Assembly (NCBI GenBank): GCA_964397565.1
Contig: CAYNJC010000031.1
Coordinates: 1-53,915 of the forward strand
From: JAPLST01 sp964397565
Lineage (GTDB): Bacteria; Auribacterota; UBA3054; JAPLST01
DNA length: 53,915 bases
Direction of reading: 5' to 3'
Shown: positions 27,184-36,467 of the stretch, piece by piece
Layout: each line of letters starts with the position of its first letter
How positions within the stretch are numbered: position 1 is the stretch's first letter
Made by a program: the position numbers and the translations under genes
The notes under the pieces: generated by a model
What the model was told of the DNA's origin: nothing
Databases searched by the model: none
Seen by the model: the letters and a program-made list of their open reading frames with translations, nothing else

Positions 27184-27936
27184 ATGGATATCCTTGTTGA
27201 CCTGCATACCCATTCCGTGGCCAGCGGTCACGCCTACAGCACCATCACCGAGATGGCTCAGGTCGCCGCTGCGCGCGGGCTCGAAGCCTTTGCCGTCACG
27301 GACCACGGGCCTGGCTTGCCACAAGGGCCGCATGCATATTTTTTCCTCAATCAGCATCGCCTTGCCAAAATGACGCTGCCGTGCTGCGTGCTGACCGGTG
27401 TCGAAGAAGACCTCGCCGGCCCAGACGGCGTGCCCTATCTGCCGGACAGCGCGCTGCGCCCGCTGGATGTGGTCCTGCTCGGGCCGCATCCCTATGCCTG
27501 GGCCGCCACGGCCTCGTCGCAGGCCATCACCACCGGCCTCCTGCGCGCCATGGAAAATCCCCTCATCAAGGGCATTACCCATCCGGTGAATGCCTGGCAG
27601 GCGCTTGACGTCAAAGCTATTGTGCAACAGGCAGCCGCAACCAACACCGCCGTCGAACTCAACCTGACCAAGGTCAAGGGCCTGGAGCAACGCCTGCGCC
27701 AATTTCTCGATTGGGTCAACGAATTCAACGCGCCCTTGATGGTCAACAGCGATGCGCATTGCGCCGATGAAGTCGGGTGTTTTGACGACCTGTCCCCTTT
27801 TCTCGATCAGGTTGCGCCGGCGCGTCTGGTCAACCGCTCGCTTGCCACTGTCGTCGCGTTTTTCAACATTCAGCGCGCGGATGTGCGCGCCCGTTGTGCT
27901 GCGCCCGCAACCACCACTGCGGAGGGCATCGCATGA
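27184..27936 (+). CDS. PHP-domain metal-dependent phosphoesterase (YcdX-like)
   Basis: A 250-residue PHP protein that probably hydrolyses a phosphoester with a trinuclear metal centre. Metal-ligand motifs are visible: DLHTHS near the start, VTDHGPG near residue 40, a glutamate in TGVEEDL, LGPHPY, GITHPVN and NSDAH near residue 198. Size and motif order match the YcdX group of small PHP phosphatases; the substrate is unknown. The frame is open upstream to 27031, but the promoter and the MDILVDLHTHS start support 27184. The TGA overlaps the ATG of the LolA-like gene by 4 nt, so the two are coupled. Confidence 0.88.
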   Translation: MDILVDLHTHSVASGHAYSTITEMAQVAAARGLEAFAVTDHGPGLPQGPHAYFFLNQHRLAKMTLPCCVLTGVEEDLAGPDGVPYLPDSALRPLDVVLLGPHPYAWAATASSQAITTGLLRAMENPLIKGITHPVNAWQALDVKAIVQQAAATNTAVELNLTKVKGLEQRLRQFLDWVNEFNAPLMVNSDAHCADEVGCFDDLSPFLDQVAPARLVNRSLATVVAFFNIQRADVRARCAAPATTTAEGIA

Positions 27937-28676
27937 GCAGGCACCACCTCATCGTGCTGACCGGCAGTCTTGCGCTGTGCAGTCTGGCGGCCGGGCCCGG
28001 CGCGCCACCAGCCCAAGACTTGGTCGCGCCCATCTTGCAGCACATCAATGCGCGCACACGCCAAGTCACTACCTTCAGCGCGCGCTTCCGCCAGACCAGT
28101 GTGGACCCGACCTTTGCTGAAACTGACGCATCCTCCGGCCGCATGTGTTTCCTCAAGCAATCGCCGACGGACGGCCAACCGGCTACCACCTATCTCGTGC
28201 GCTTCGATTACCTGGTGCCTGAACGATCCGTTACCATCATGAACGAAGCCAAGGTCATTCTTTGGCAACAGGGCGCCGTCCCGCAGGAACATGCCATGGT
28301 GGACAACCTCACCATGCGCACCTTGCTATCCGGCCTGACCTCGATGGAAGAGCTCCGCGAGCAGTTCCTGATCAGCATCGCGTCCCAAAGCAACACGCGC
28401 GTCACCCTCAAACTCACCCCGGCATCGGACATTGCGCGCCGCACCTTCCGCGAACTGTTTGTCACCTTTGACACACACTCATGGTTGCCCGTCGCCGTCC
28501 AGCAGAACAAACTCAATGGCGAGCGCGTCACGCTGCAGTTCGAGGAGCCGCTTGTCAACCGTTCCATCAGCGCGGAGCTATTCACGCTCGCCTTCCTCAA
28601 ACGCCAGATCAGCGGCATGCAGGTGCGCAAGCCCAAGCCTGCGCCGCGCCCGCCCGCACCGACCCCCGCACGCTAA
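27933..28676 (+). CDS. LolA-like periplasmic protein
   Basis: A 247-residue protein with a signal sequence and a LolA/LolB-like fold: an early amphipathic helix with a TFSARFRQT segment, then regularly spaced beta strands and a late 'SWLPVAVQQ' strand as in lipoprotein carriers. LolA escorts lipoproteins across the periplasm to the outer membrane; many PVC genomes have several LolA-like copies of unknown specificity. It ends with a Pro/Ala/Lys-rich tail. It overlaps the PHP gene by ATGA. I take the ATG at 27933 over earlier codons because of that overlap. Assignment rests on pattern, not a search. Confidence 0.72.
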   Translation: MSRHHLIVLTGSLALCSLAAGPGAPPAQDLVAPILQHINARTRQVTTFSARFRQTSVDPTFAETDASSGRMCFLKQSPTDGQPATTYLVRFDYLVPERSVTIMNEAKVILWQQGAVPQEHAMVDNLTMRTLLSGLTSMEELREQFLISIASQSNTRVTLKLTPASDIARRTFRELFVTFDTHSWLPVAVQQNKLNGERVTLQFEEPLVNRSISAELFTLAFLKRQISGMQVRKPKPAPRPPAPTPAR

Positions 28677-28711
28677 CGTGGCTGGACTCAGGTCTTTTCT
28701 TCGTACTTCAA

Positions 28712-28739
28712 CAATCGTCAATGGCTGATCGTCAATCGC
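28712..28739. repeat. Degenerate heptanucleotide array
   Basis: Four 7-bp units: CAATCGT, CAATGGC, TGATCGT, CAATCGC. It lies 35 bp after the LolA-like stop, at the left border of the 28749-29178 inverted repeat. Confidence 0.65.
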
Positions 28740-28748
28740 CGTGATTGA

Positions 28749-29178
28749 TCCCGCCGTTGGCGCATGCGCGTCAACTTAACAAGAACATCTGTCCTGACAT
28801 TCCGCTATAAGAACGGGAGCCGCATTCCCTTGCGGCGATCCTGCCACGGGAGCCACCGACGTAGAGCGCGCATGCAGCAACGGCGGTCAGGGCCTGACCG
28901 CCCTACCTCAGCCTCCGGCCACGCACGCGCAGGACCCCCAACAGATTTGGCCACGTCAGGTTCGCATTTTCCCCTCTATCGGAATTTCAGGAACATCTGT
29001 TGTAGAAGCGGCTTCCAGCTGCTTACTAATGAATGCGCTTACTAGGTGTCATGCCAATTGTAGCCGCGGGCGCCGACCGCGGCTGCAGAAGCCGCCCTCA
29101 CCGCGGGCGGCTACAAGGACGCTGCAAAGTAGAAAGCGCATTCATTAGTAAGTGGACGCGCATGCGCCATCGGCGGGA
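28749..29178. repeat. 430-bp composite element bounded by a 27-bp inverted repeat; spacer 28677-29300
   Basis: The left end (28749-28775) and right end (29152-29178) match as inverted repeats at 25 of 27 positions. Inside are a second weaker inverted pair (CCTGACATTCCG near 28793 and CGGAATTTCAGG near 28981), a direct repeat GAACATCTGT (28783 and 28993), a REP-like element (28814-28838) and the 131-bp MITE. From 29179 to the lspA end at 29301 only a degenerate TGTCTTC-type 7-bp pattern near 29228-29256 is visible. No gene was found in the spacer. Confidence 0.75.
29022..29152. mobile_element. 131-bp MITE with perfect 19-bp terminal inverted repeats
   Basis: The ends CTTACTAATGAATGCGCTT (29022-29040) and its exact reverse complement (29134-29152) enclose GC-rich hairpins (GTAGCCGCGG...CCGCGGCTGC and GCCGCCC...GGGCGGC). 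There is no coding capacity. The left part recurs at 53751, and the inner GCCGCCC...GGGCGGCTACAA unit recurs at 41694-41718. I see no clear target-site duplication. Confidence 0.8.
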
Positions 29179-29300
29179 CTCCGCGCAGCAAGGAAAGAAG
29201 AAGCTGCAGCGGCAGGATCAATGTTCCTGTCTTCTGCGTGTCTTCGTGCCTTGGTGGCGACTATTCTGCGCAGTGCAGAGAAAGCGGCGCGAGGCCGCTG

Positions 29301-29786
29301 CTACGACAGCGCGTCCGGATGTGTAAAATTCGCCAGAATCAGCACGCCGACGCCAAGGCAGATGGCGCTATCCGCCACATTAAACGCCGGCCAATGGTAC
29401 TGGCCGAGATAGCAGTCAATAAAGTCCAGCACCATATAGGGTGGATGCAGCCGATCGCAGAGATTGCCCAGTGCGCCGCCGGCAATCAGTCCGAACGCCG
29501 CCGCCACAAAACCCGGCAGCGCCGTGTAACGCCAGAGCATCCAGGCAATCCCCATGACCGCCACCACCGCCACCGCTGAAAAGACTACCGGTGCCCAGAC
29601 TTGGCCATGGAACAAGCTGAAGGCGATGCCCGGATTGAGGCGATGGGTCAATTGCAGGCAGCCGGGAATGAGCGTGTGCAAGCCGCCTTCGCCGGGCAGA
29701 AAATGGCGCAACCACGCCTTGCTTGCCTGATCCAGGGCAATGACGCACAGCGTGGCTGCACTCGCACAGAAGTAGCGCCGCGGCAT
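29301..29786 (-). CDS. lspA: Lipoprotein signal peptidase II
   Basis: LspA cuts prolipoproteins just before the lipidated cysteine. The 161-residue protein has four predicted membrane segments and the two catalytic aspartates in GNLCDRL and FNVADSAI, plus the early DQASKAWL motif. Its ATG shares one base with the stop of the upstream DksA/TraR gene (TGATG), which decides the start over the longer open frame. It is the last gene of the long minus-strand operon, and at least five lipobox proteins in this window would be its clients. Confidence 0.95.
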   Translation of the reverse strand: MPRRYFCASAATLCVIALDQASKAWLRHFLPGEGGLHTLIPGCLQLTHRLNPGIAFSLFHGQVWAPVVFSAVAVVAVMGIAWMLWRYTALPGFVAAAFGLIAGGALGNLCDRLHPPYMVLDFIDCYLGQYHWPAFNVADSAICLGVGVLILANFTHPDALS

Positions 29787-30163
29787 CACAGGCTGTATTT
29801 TGTCATGCACTTCATGCAGACAATCGCTTCCGGCAGCGCATCGAGCCGCTCCTTGGCAATCTCGCAGCCGCACAATTCGCAGGTGCCGTAGACGCCCTGA
29901 TCAATGCGCTCCAAGGCCTTCTTAATCGGCTCCAGCAATTTCTGTTGCGAGGACACCAAGCCCAGCATGGTCTCGCGTTCGGCGGCGTCCGACCCGACAT
30001 CGGCCATGTGAAAACTGTAGTCGGATAGGTCGCCCGATGAATCGCGCTGGTTATTCAGCAAGGTCTGCCGCTCAAGTTGCTGCACATCGCCCAGGATGCG
30101 CACGCGCTTCTCCATCAGCAGCGCCTTGAATTTTTCCATCTGCGCTTTTTTTGCTTTTTCCAT
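29786..30163 (-). CDS. DksA/TraR-type zinc-finger protein
   Basis: A 125-residue protein with an N-terminal coiled-coil (about residues 1-75) and a C-terminal four-cysteine zinc finger (CELCGCEIAKERL...CMKC). Members bind RNA polymerase through its secondary channel and tune transcription with ppGpp. The tip aspartates of DksA cannot be assigned with confidence, so it may be a DksA paralog rather than DksA proper. A strong G-rich ribosome-binding site (eight G in a row) precedes the ATG. It lies between ileS and lspA, a linkage seen in several bacterial groups. Confidence 0.9.
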   Translation of the reverse strand: MEKAKKAQMEKFKALLMEKRVRILGDVQQLERQTLLNNQRDSSGDLSDYSFHMADVGSDAAERETMLGLVSSQQKLLEPIKKALERIDQGVYGTCELCGCEIAKERLDALPEAIVCMKCMTKYSL

Positions 30164-30214
30164 TCGTCCCCCCCTGCGGAAGTTGTTGTGTGTTATAGGG
30201 TCTGCAAAAAAACA

Positions 30215-33049
30215 TCACGCTGGTGCCGCGGCGTGCAGCACGCCCGCGCAGCGTTCACAAAGGTCATCGGCGCACGTCTGCACACCGACCGTTTCAGAAT
30301 AATTCCAGCAGCGCGCACACTTGTTGCCGCGCGCTGGCTGCACGCGCATGCGCAAGGATGGCACGCTCTCGCCCGTCAGCCACGCGCCGGCGTCCGGCGC
30401 CGTCCGCACGCGCACATGCGACACAATGCACAACTCGTGCAAACGCTCCGCATGCGCCTGCAAGACCGCCATCACGGCCGCGTCGTCGGTCGCCAGCTCA
30501 ACGTCAGCATCCAGCCCGGCGCCAATCTCGCCGCGCATGCGCAGCGCCTCGAGCTCGCGCAGCACGTCATCGCGCACCCGCCACAGCAGCTCGTACTGCT
30601 CGGCCAACACGGCTTCGCACTGCTCCGGCCGGGCCACCGGCATCTGCGCCAAATGCACGCTCGGCAGGGGCTGTTCGCCATTCTCCGCCGCCCGCGCCGC
30701 CATGTGCTCCCAGACTTCATCACAGGTGAAGGCCATGATCGGCGCGGCCATGGTGGTCAGCGCGGTCGCAATCTGCCACAGGACTGTCTGCGCCGAACGG
30801 CGCGCCAACCCGCGTGGCGCTTCGACATACAAGGTGTCTTTCAGAATGTCACAATAGCGCGCGCTCAAGTCCACCGCACAAAAATTGTGCAGCAGATGAA
30901 ACACGCGGTGGAACTCAAAGTGCTCGTACGCCTGCATCACCTCCGCGCGCAGCGCTTCGAGGCGATGCAACATGTAGCGATCCAGCGGCCGCAGTTGCGC
31001 GTGCGGCACGCTATCGCGGCCCGGCTCAAAGTCGAACAAATTACCGAGCAGGTATTTGAACGTATTGCGCATGCGCCGGTAGGCGTCGCCCATTTGGCGC
31101 AGCAAATTCGGCGAGATCATCACATCCTGCATGTAATTCACCGAACTGACCCACAGGCGCAGAATATCCGCACCCATCTCATTGCAGACCCATTCCGGAT
31201 CGGTGAAATTGCCCTTCGATTTGGATTCCTTCTCGCCGCTTTCGGTCAGCGTCCAGCCGTGCGTCACGACGGTCTTGTACGGCGCCGCATCGCACAGCGC
31301 AACACCCGCCAGCAACGACACTTGAAACCAGCCGCGATGCTGGTCTGAGCCTTCGAGATACACATCCGCCGGCCAGCGCAGCTCGGCCCGCCGCGTCAGC
31401 ACCGCCTTGTGACTCACGCCGGAATCAAACCAGACATCCAGAATATCCTGTTCCTTGCGGAACGTGCGCGCGCCGCAGGCTGGACACGCACTGTCGGCCG
31501 GCGCCAGCGCCGCCACCGGCTTTGCAAACCAGGCATCCGAGCCCTCGCGCTCGATCAGCGCGGCCACCTGCTCGATCAGCGCCCGCCCGACAAATTCCTT
31601 GCCGCAGGCGGTGCAGTACAAGGCCGGGATCGGCACGCCCCACAGGCGTTGGCGCGACAAGCACCAATCCGGCGCGGTGTCCACCATGTTCGCAATCCGA
31701 TGCCGGCTGGTTTCCGGCATCCAGGTGGTTGCATCAATGGCGGCGCGGGCGCGGGCGCGCAGCGCATGCCGGTCGAGCCCCATGAACCATTGCTCGGTCG
31801 CCCGGAAAATCACCGGCTTATGACAGCGCCAGCAATGCGGATACGAATGCGTCAGCGTGCCGCCGTCAAAGAGAAGGCCGTGTGCCTGCAAATCCGCCAT
31901 GATCGCCGCATTGGCTTTGAAGACATGCTGGCCTTGATAGCGCGGCGCTTCCGCGGTGAAGCGGCCCTTGTCGTCCACCGGCGAGGCCACCTCGAGTTTG
32001 TATTTCAGGCCGACTTGATAGTCATCCTGGCCATGCCCCGGCGCGGTGTGCACGCAACCCGTGCCGGTGTCGGTCGTCACGAAATCGCCCAAGATCACCG
32101 GGACGGTGCGACCCGCATCAATCGGATGCTGCAGCCGCAGCCCCTCGAGCTCCTTGCCCAGACAGGTGGCCCGCGGCGCGGGCGCCGGTTGCTGCAACGC
32201 CGCAAACAAGGCCGGCACCAGTTCCTGCGCCAGAATCAGCGTCTCATCCGCATACGGCACCGCGCAATAACGCATATCCGCCTTGACCGTCACCGCCCGA
32301 TTCGCCGGCAGCGTCCATGGCGTCGTCGTCCAGATCACCACCCGCGGTTTGACGCAGGCGCCCAACGCCAGTGTCTGTCCATCCGCCACGGGGAATTTCA
32401 CATAAATCGAGGGCGAGGTGTGCTCAGCGTACTCGATCTCCGACAGCGCCAGCGCCGTCTCGCACTGCATGCACCAGTGAATCGGCTTCAGCCCTTTGTA
32501 AATGTAGCCTTTCTCGTACAACTCGCCAAAGGCGCGAATAATATCGGCTTCGTAACCATAGTCCATCGTGACGTAGGGATGCTGCCAATCAGCCAGCACG
32601 CCGAGGCGTTTGAACTGTTCGCGCTGCAGGTCGAGGTATTTTGTGGCATACGCGCGGGCCTTGGCGCGGAATTCGCCTTGGTCCACCTCGTGTTTCGTCT
32701 TCTTCAATTCCTTGAGCAGCGCATTCTCAATCGGCAGGCCATGGCAATCCCAGCCCGGCACAAACGGCGCGCGCCAGCCAGTCATGCTCTTGTACTTGAC
32801 GACCATGTCCTTTAGAATCTTGTTCATCGCCGTGCCGGTATGAATCCGGTTGTTGGCGTAGGGCGGGCCGTCATGCAACACAAACAACGGCGCCGCCGCG
32901 CGCGCCGCCAGGATCCGCTCGTACAGCTTCATGTCATGCCAACGCTGCAGGCGCTTCGGCTCCTGCTGCGGCAGCCCGGCGCGCATCGCAAAGGCGGTCT
33001 GCGGCAGATTCAGCGTCGCTTGATATTTGTTGGTGTCGAGGTCAGCCAT
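30215..33049 (-). CDS. ileS: Isoleucyl-tRNA synthetase
   Basis: Charges tRNA-Ile. The 944-residue class I synthetase has the HIGH-type motif as HTGTAMNKIL in the context PPYANN, the GWDCHGLPIE motif, editing-domain residues around 250-400 (WTTTPWTLPANRA), the KMSKS-type loop as ESKSKGNFTD, and a C-terminal zinc finger of two Cys pairs (CARCWNY and CERC) as in bacterial-type enzymes. The length matches E. coli IleRS (938). The start lies 19 nt after the PDZ-protein stop, so it is probably read with the secretion genes. I saw no T-box leader in the short spacer. Confidence 0.97.
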   Translation of the reverse strand: MADLDTNKYQATLNLPQTAFAMRAGLPQQEPKRLQRWHDMKLYERILAARAAAPLFVLHDGPPYANNRIHTGTAMNKILKDMVVKYKSMTGWRAPFVPGWDCHGLPIENALLKELKKTKHEVDQGEFRAKARAYATKYLDLQREQFKRLGVLADWQHPYVTMDYGYEADIIRAFGELYEKGYIYKGLKPIHWCMQCETALALSEIEYAEHTSPSIYVKFPVADGQTLALGACVKPRVVIWTTTPWTLPANRAVTVKADMRYCAVPYADETLILAQELVPALFAALQQPAPAPRATCLGKELEGLRLQHPIDAGRTVPVILGDFVTTDTGTGCVHTAPGHGQDDYQVGLKYKLEVASPVDDKGRFTAEAPRYQGQHVFKANAAIMADLQAHGLLFDGGTLTHSYPHCWRCHKPVIFRATEQWFMGLDRHALRARARAAIDATTWMPETSRHRIANMVDTAPDWCLSRQRLWGVPIPALYCTACGKEFVGRALIEQVAALIEREGSDAWFAKPVAALAPADSACPACGARTFRKEQDILDVWFDSGVSHKAVLTRRAELRWPADVYLEGSDQHRGWFQVSLLAGVALCDAAPYKTVVTHGWTLTESGEKESKSKGNFTDPEWVCNEMGADILRLWVSSVNYMQDVMISPNLLRQMGDAYRRMRNTFKYLLGNLFDFEPGRDSVPHAQLRPLDRYMLHRLEALRAEVMQAYEHFEFHRVFHLLHNFCAVDLSARYCDILKDTLYVEAPRGLARRSAQTVLWQIATALTTMAAPIMAFTCDEVWEHMAARAAENGEQPLPSVHLAQMPVARPEQCEAVLAEQYELLWRVRDDVLRELEALRMRGEIGAGLDADVELATDDAAVMAVLQAHAERLHELCIVSHVRVRTAPDAGAWLTGESVPSLRMRVQPARGNKCARCWNYSETVGVQTCADDLCERCAGVLHAAAPA

Positions 33050-33068
33050 GACGGGGACGTGGCACGCG

Positions 33069-34460
33069 TTATTTCCGCTTCTCGAATTTCAGATTGATGG
33101 TCAGCTCCTGCCCGCCGCGCAGCACCGTGACGGGAATGCTCGCCATCTCTGACTTGTAGGCGTCGTTGAGCACGTAGGTGAACAACTCGCGACTGTCGAC
33201 CCGCTTGTTGGCCACGCTGGTGATAATGTCGCGCTTCAGCAAGCCGCCTTTTTCGGCCACGCCCAACTTCTGCAAATTGTACACCAGCAGGCCGTGATCC
33301 GCCTCGAGCCGGTACCGGCGCTGGACATATTGGTCGATCGGCAAGACGATCAAGCCGGTCTTCATCTGCGCCTCGGCATAGCCGCCCAAGGGCTTTTCAT
33401 ACGTGGCGGGGATCGTCACGCTTTCAATAGCATTCGACGGCACGGCTGCTTCGTCAAAGGTCGGCAGCGCGGCGTTTTCACCAAACAACGTGAAGCGCTT
33501 CTCGAACGGCGTGAACATGCTGACCCGATAGTCGCGCAAGGTCAGCTCAATGGTTTGGTCATTCGCACTCAGGGTGACGGTTTCGTTGGTCGGGTCGATG
33601 CTCACGACCGTCACGGGGACGCCCATCGCGTTCGAGACCAGCGAGCCAATCAGATAGCGATATTCCTTGCGATCCGTCAGGCCGCGAATAACGGCATGCG
33701 GCCGGCCCGGGAATTTGACAATGGCCGTCAATTTCAGGGTGTTGGCCCAGGGCGGCTTTGTGCCCGCCGGCAGCGTCGGCGTGGGTGCGACCGGCGTCGC
33801 CGGGATCATCCCTTCCGGCCAACCAAAAATGTCGCGCCCCAAGCCGTGCATCACTTGGGCGTAGTCCGGCCCGCGCCACGGCTGGATGCCGCGTTCCGGG
33901 AAAATAAACGACTTGACGTCGATGTAGGCGCGCACATTCACATTCGTCTTGCGCTGCTCGTCCGCAGACGAGACGCGCATGGACTCGAAGCCGACCAAGT
34001 GACCGGCCGTCTCGATCGCCTGCAGCGCGGCATGCAGACTGCGCCAGTTGCACAAGACATTGTTCAACGTGAACTCGAGCGTCTTATGAATCTCATTGGT
34101 CTTCATCGGGCTGAACTGGGTTTGCCGAATGTCCGAGCCAAATTGCTTGTCCACCACCGCAAATTCAAGCCGCAATTTATCGTCAATATCGCGCGGAATC
34201 ACAATGTCGTTGATCTTCGAAACATAATTGCTGTAGCGCGTGCGCAAGGCCAGCAGCCCGGCGCGCAGCTCCTGCTGCCGTTGCACTTTGCCTTGGTCAT
34301 CGTCAATCTGTTTGCGATACCACTGGATGCCGGTCTCGTTGCGGGCCAGCAATTCCTGCCCCGGCGAAATGACAAAGCCATACAACAACACCGTCACGGC
34401 CGCCACGCCGCCGAGGATGACGATGACCCATTCACGCGTTGTTTGTGGTTTCAGACCCAT
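33069..34460 (-). CDS. PilO-like membrane protein with a C-terminal PDZ domain
   Basis: A 463-residue protein with one N-terminal membrane segment (about 12-32), a coiled-coil (about 38-75), a ferredoxin-like PilO/GspM-type region, a middle beta domain that recalls PilP/GspC homology regions (about 255-330), and a PDZ domain at about 380-460 (LGVAEKGGLLKRDIITSVANK). It seems to merge the roles of PilO/GspM and GspC, which in other systems link the inner-membrane platform to the outer-membrane secretin. It sits directly after the PilM-PilN fusion with a 10-nt gap. The domain reading is inferred from pattern and context. Confidence 0.72.
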   Translation of the reverse strand: MGLKPQTTREWVIVILGGVAAVTVLLYGFVISPGQELLARNETGIQWYRKQIDDDQGKVQRQQELRAGLLALRTRYSNYVSKINDIVIPRDIDDKLRLEFAVVDKQFGSDIRQTQFSPMKTNEIHKTLEFTLNNVLCNWRSLHAALQAIETAGHLVGFESMRVSSADEQRKTNVNVRAYIDVKSFIFPERGIQPWRGPDYAQVMHGLGRDIFGWPEGMIPATPVAPTPTLPAGTKPPWANTLKLTAIVKFPGRPHAVIRGLTDRKEYRYLIGSLVSNAMGVPVTVVSIDPTNETVTLSANDQTIELTLRDYRVSMFTPFEKRFTLFGENAALPTFDEAAVPSNAIESVTIPATYEKPLGGYAEAQMKTGLIVLPIDQYVQRRYRLEADHGLLVYNLQKLGVAEKGGLLKRDIITSVANKRVDSRELFTYVLNDAYKSEMASIPVTVLRGGQELTINLKFEKRK

Positions 34461-34470
34461 GGCGCCGGGC

Positions 34471-36447
34471 TCACGGTGTGGTGACGGGTGGTTGTGACAA
34501 GGACGGTTGCGGCCGCGCCAGATTCGTCAAGGCCAGGCCGATCGGCGGAACGCGCGGCACGCCGGCCGTCTGCCCGGGCACCTGCAGCGTTTCCTCTTGC
34601 ACCGGCGCTGCTTCTGCGCGCAGCACCTGCACCGCTGCTTCCTCCTGCACCGGCGCTGCTTCCGCGCGCAGCACCTGCACCGCCGGCTGTTTCATGACGT
34701 CCATGATGCGCGCCTTCTTCTCCATCAACCGTTCGATATATTTATAATCCGGCAATACTTCGCAGGTGATCACAAATTCCGTCGAGTCATCCGCCTGGCG
34801 GGTCGTGGTCGGCACATTGATATTCTCAAAACGGGTGCTCTTGCCGAGCGCGTCTTTGAAGCGCATGTAATCTTCGAGCGTCACCGCCCGCGCCGTGATC
34901 GTCAGCGTGTTGCGCCGCTGGCGCGTGCTGACCTGCAGCTGGCGCACCCAGACATTGGTGTCCATGCATTCCGACAATGTCCGCAGGGCCTGCGACCAGG
35001 ATGTTTTGGTCTCGATGATTTGTTCCATCTGATTGACGGAATTGCTCAGCAGCGTGTACTCGCGCTCCAAGCGTGTCACGGACTCCCGCAAAGGCCGCAG
35101 CGTCTCCTGCTCTGCGGTCAACTGCTTGAGCGTCATCACTGACCATGCGACGCGCACGCCAAAGATCGTCAGGCCGCCCAGCAGCAGAACGCCGGCGGCG
35201 ATCCCCGCCTGAATCAAGCGTTTCTTGCGCATCGCCAGGGTCTGCAGTTTCGCGACATCGACCGGCAACAAATCCACCGTGATGCGGCTTTCCTTCACCA
35301 TCCGCAGCGCCGCCCCGATGGCGATGCTGAACGCCGGCGCGGGCGCCGTGTCGGTGTGCATGGCGAAATCACTCAGCGGATCAACTACTTCAACCGTCGT
35401 GTGCAGCCGCTCCTGCACCAGGCTCGGCAAGCCCGGCGTCATCGCGCCGCCACCCGAGAGCACAATCGTGCCAATGCGCGCGGTCAAGGTCGCCGTGCTC
35501 ACATAGCGCAGGGTCTTTTCGAATTCCGCCAGCAGCGGCTGCAGCGCCTCCGCCAAGGCCTCCGGCTTTTGCCCAAGGCAGGTCTCGCGCCACTGCTCGC
35601 ACTTGCGTTTTTCGGCCTCCTCGAAGGTCACATGATCGTGGCTGGCGATGTACTCGGTCAGCAAATCGCCGCCGTGTTCGACACTGCGTGAAAAGACCAG
35701 GGCGCACGTCGCCGCCGCGATCAAAATAAATTCGGTGCGCCGCGCGCCGAGCTCGACCAGCAAGATGTCGCCGGCGCGGTCGTTGAGCGGCTGGCGCCGC
35801 GTATGATACGCAAAGGCGTTGTAGGTGGCGAAGGTCGAGACATCAATGGCGTGCTGCTTGACGCCGCGCACCTCGAACAGTTTCAGAAACTGCACGATGA
35901 CGGAGCGGCGCGCTGCCGCCAAATGCACCAGCGCGCGTTGTTCGCCGACCTGCAAGGTTGCGACCGCCACCTGCGCCGTTTCGGCTTCGGCCGCATGCCG
36001 CGTCACGCTGTCCGCGCTGCTCGCCGTCTCACCACCGATCACCTCGAAATCAAAGCTCAACTGCGCGCGTTCCAGCGCAAACGGCACATACTTTTCGGCC
36101 TCGAACGGCACGATCCGTTCGATCTGTTCACGCTGGGTCGAGGGCACCTCAAAGCGCTTGACCGTGACAAATTCGCGCGGCAGAATGCTGATGACCGAGG
36201 CATTCTTCAGATTGTGCCGGCGCAGCAGCTTCTCGAGCGTCTCGGTGATCTGGGTCGGGGTCACATCGCCGCGCGCTGAGGCAAACGCGATCGGCGCCGC
36301 ATCCAGCAGGCGCACCTCGATCCGCTCCTTGCGCCGATGCAGCTCAACCAGCTTGATCCAGCGCGAGCCGATATCCACGGCCAGCTGCCGATCCGTCGCT
36401 ACCAGCAGCTTGGTGGCAAACGATCCTTTATTGAAGCTAACAGGCAT
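34471..36447 (-). CDS. PilM-PilN (GspL-like) fusion of the secretion/pilus platform
   Basis: A 658-residue protein. Residues 20-360 are a PilM/GspL-type actin-like domain (AVDIGSRWIKLVEL at the start, LVELGARRTEFILI, IVLSGGGAMTPGL). A membrane segment follows at about 408-428, then a coiled-coil and a PilN-like ferredoxin fold (about 470-570). PilM and PilN are usually separate genes, while GspL joins a similar pair, so this is the cytoplasmic-to-periplasmic linker of the assembly platform. The C-terminal tail has a 16-residue tandem duplication (AVQVLRAEAAPVQEE) and a Pro-rich end. It follows gspG by 20 nt. Confidence 0.85.
   Translation of the reverse strand: MPVSFNKGSFATKLLVATDRQLAVDIGSRWIKLVELHRRKERIEVRLLDAAPIAFASARGDVTPTQITETLEKLLRRHNLKNASVISILPREFVTVKRFEVPSTQREQIERIVPFEAEKYVPFALERAQLSFDFEVIGGETASSADSVTRHAAEAETAQVAVATLQVGEQRALVHLAAARRSVIVQFLKLFEVRGVKQHAIDVSTFATYNAFAYHTRRQPLNDRAGDILLVELGARRTEFILIAAATCALVFSRSVEHGGDLLTEYIASHDHVTFEEAEKRKCEQWRETCLGQKPEALAEALQPLLAEFEKTLRYVSTATLTARIGTIVLSGGGAMTPGLPSLVQERLHTTVEVVDPLSDFAMHTDTAPAPAFSIAIGAALRMVKESRITVDLLPVDVAKLQTLAMRKKRLIQAGIAAGVLLLGGLTIFGVRVAWSVMTLKQLTAEQETLRPLRESVTRLEREYTLLSNSVNQMEQIIETKTSWSQALRTLSECMDTNVWVRQLQVSTRQRRNTLTITARAVTLEDYMRFKDALGKSTRFENINVPTTTRQADDSTEFVITCEVLPDYKYIERLMEKKARIMDVMKQPAVQVLRAEAAPVQEEAAVQVLRAEAAPVQEETLQVPGQTAGVPRVPPIGLALTNLARPQPSLSQPPVTTP
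34591..34683. repeat. 48-bp tandem duplication in the PilM-PilN tail
   Basis: Two nearly identical 48-bp copies (second starts at 34639) give the repeated 16-residue segment. The period is a multiple of three, so the frame is kept. Confidence 0.85.
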
Positions 36448-36467
36448 TAGCGCACCTCATCCGCCGG

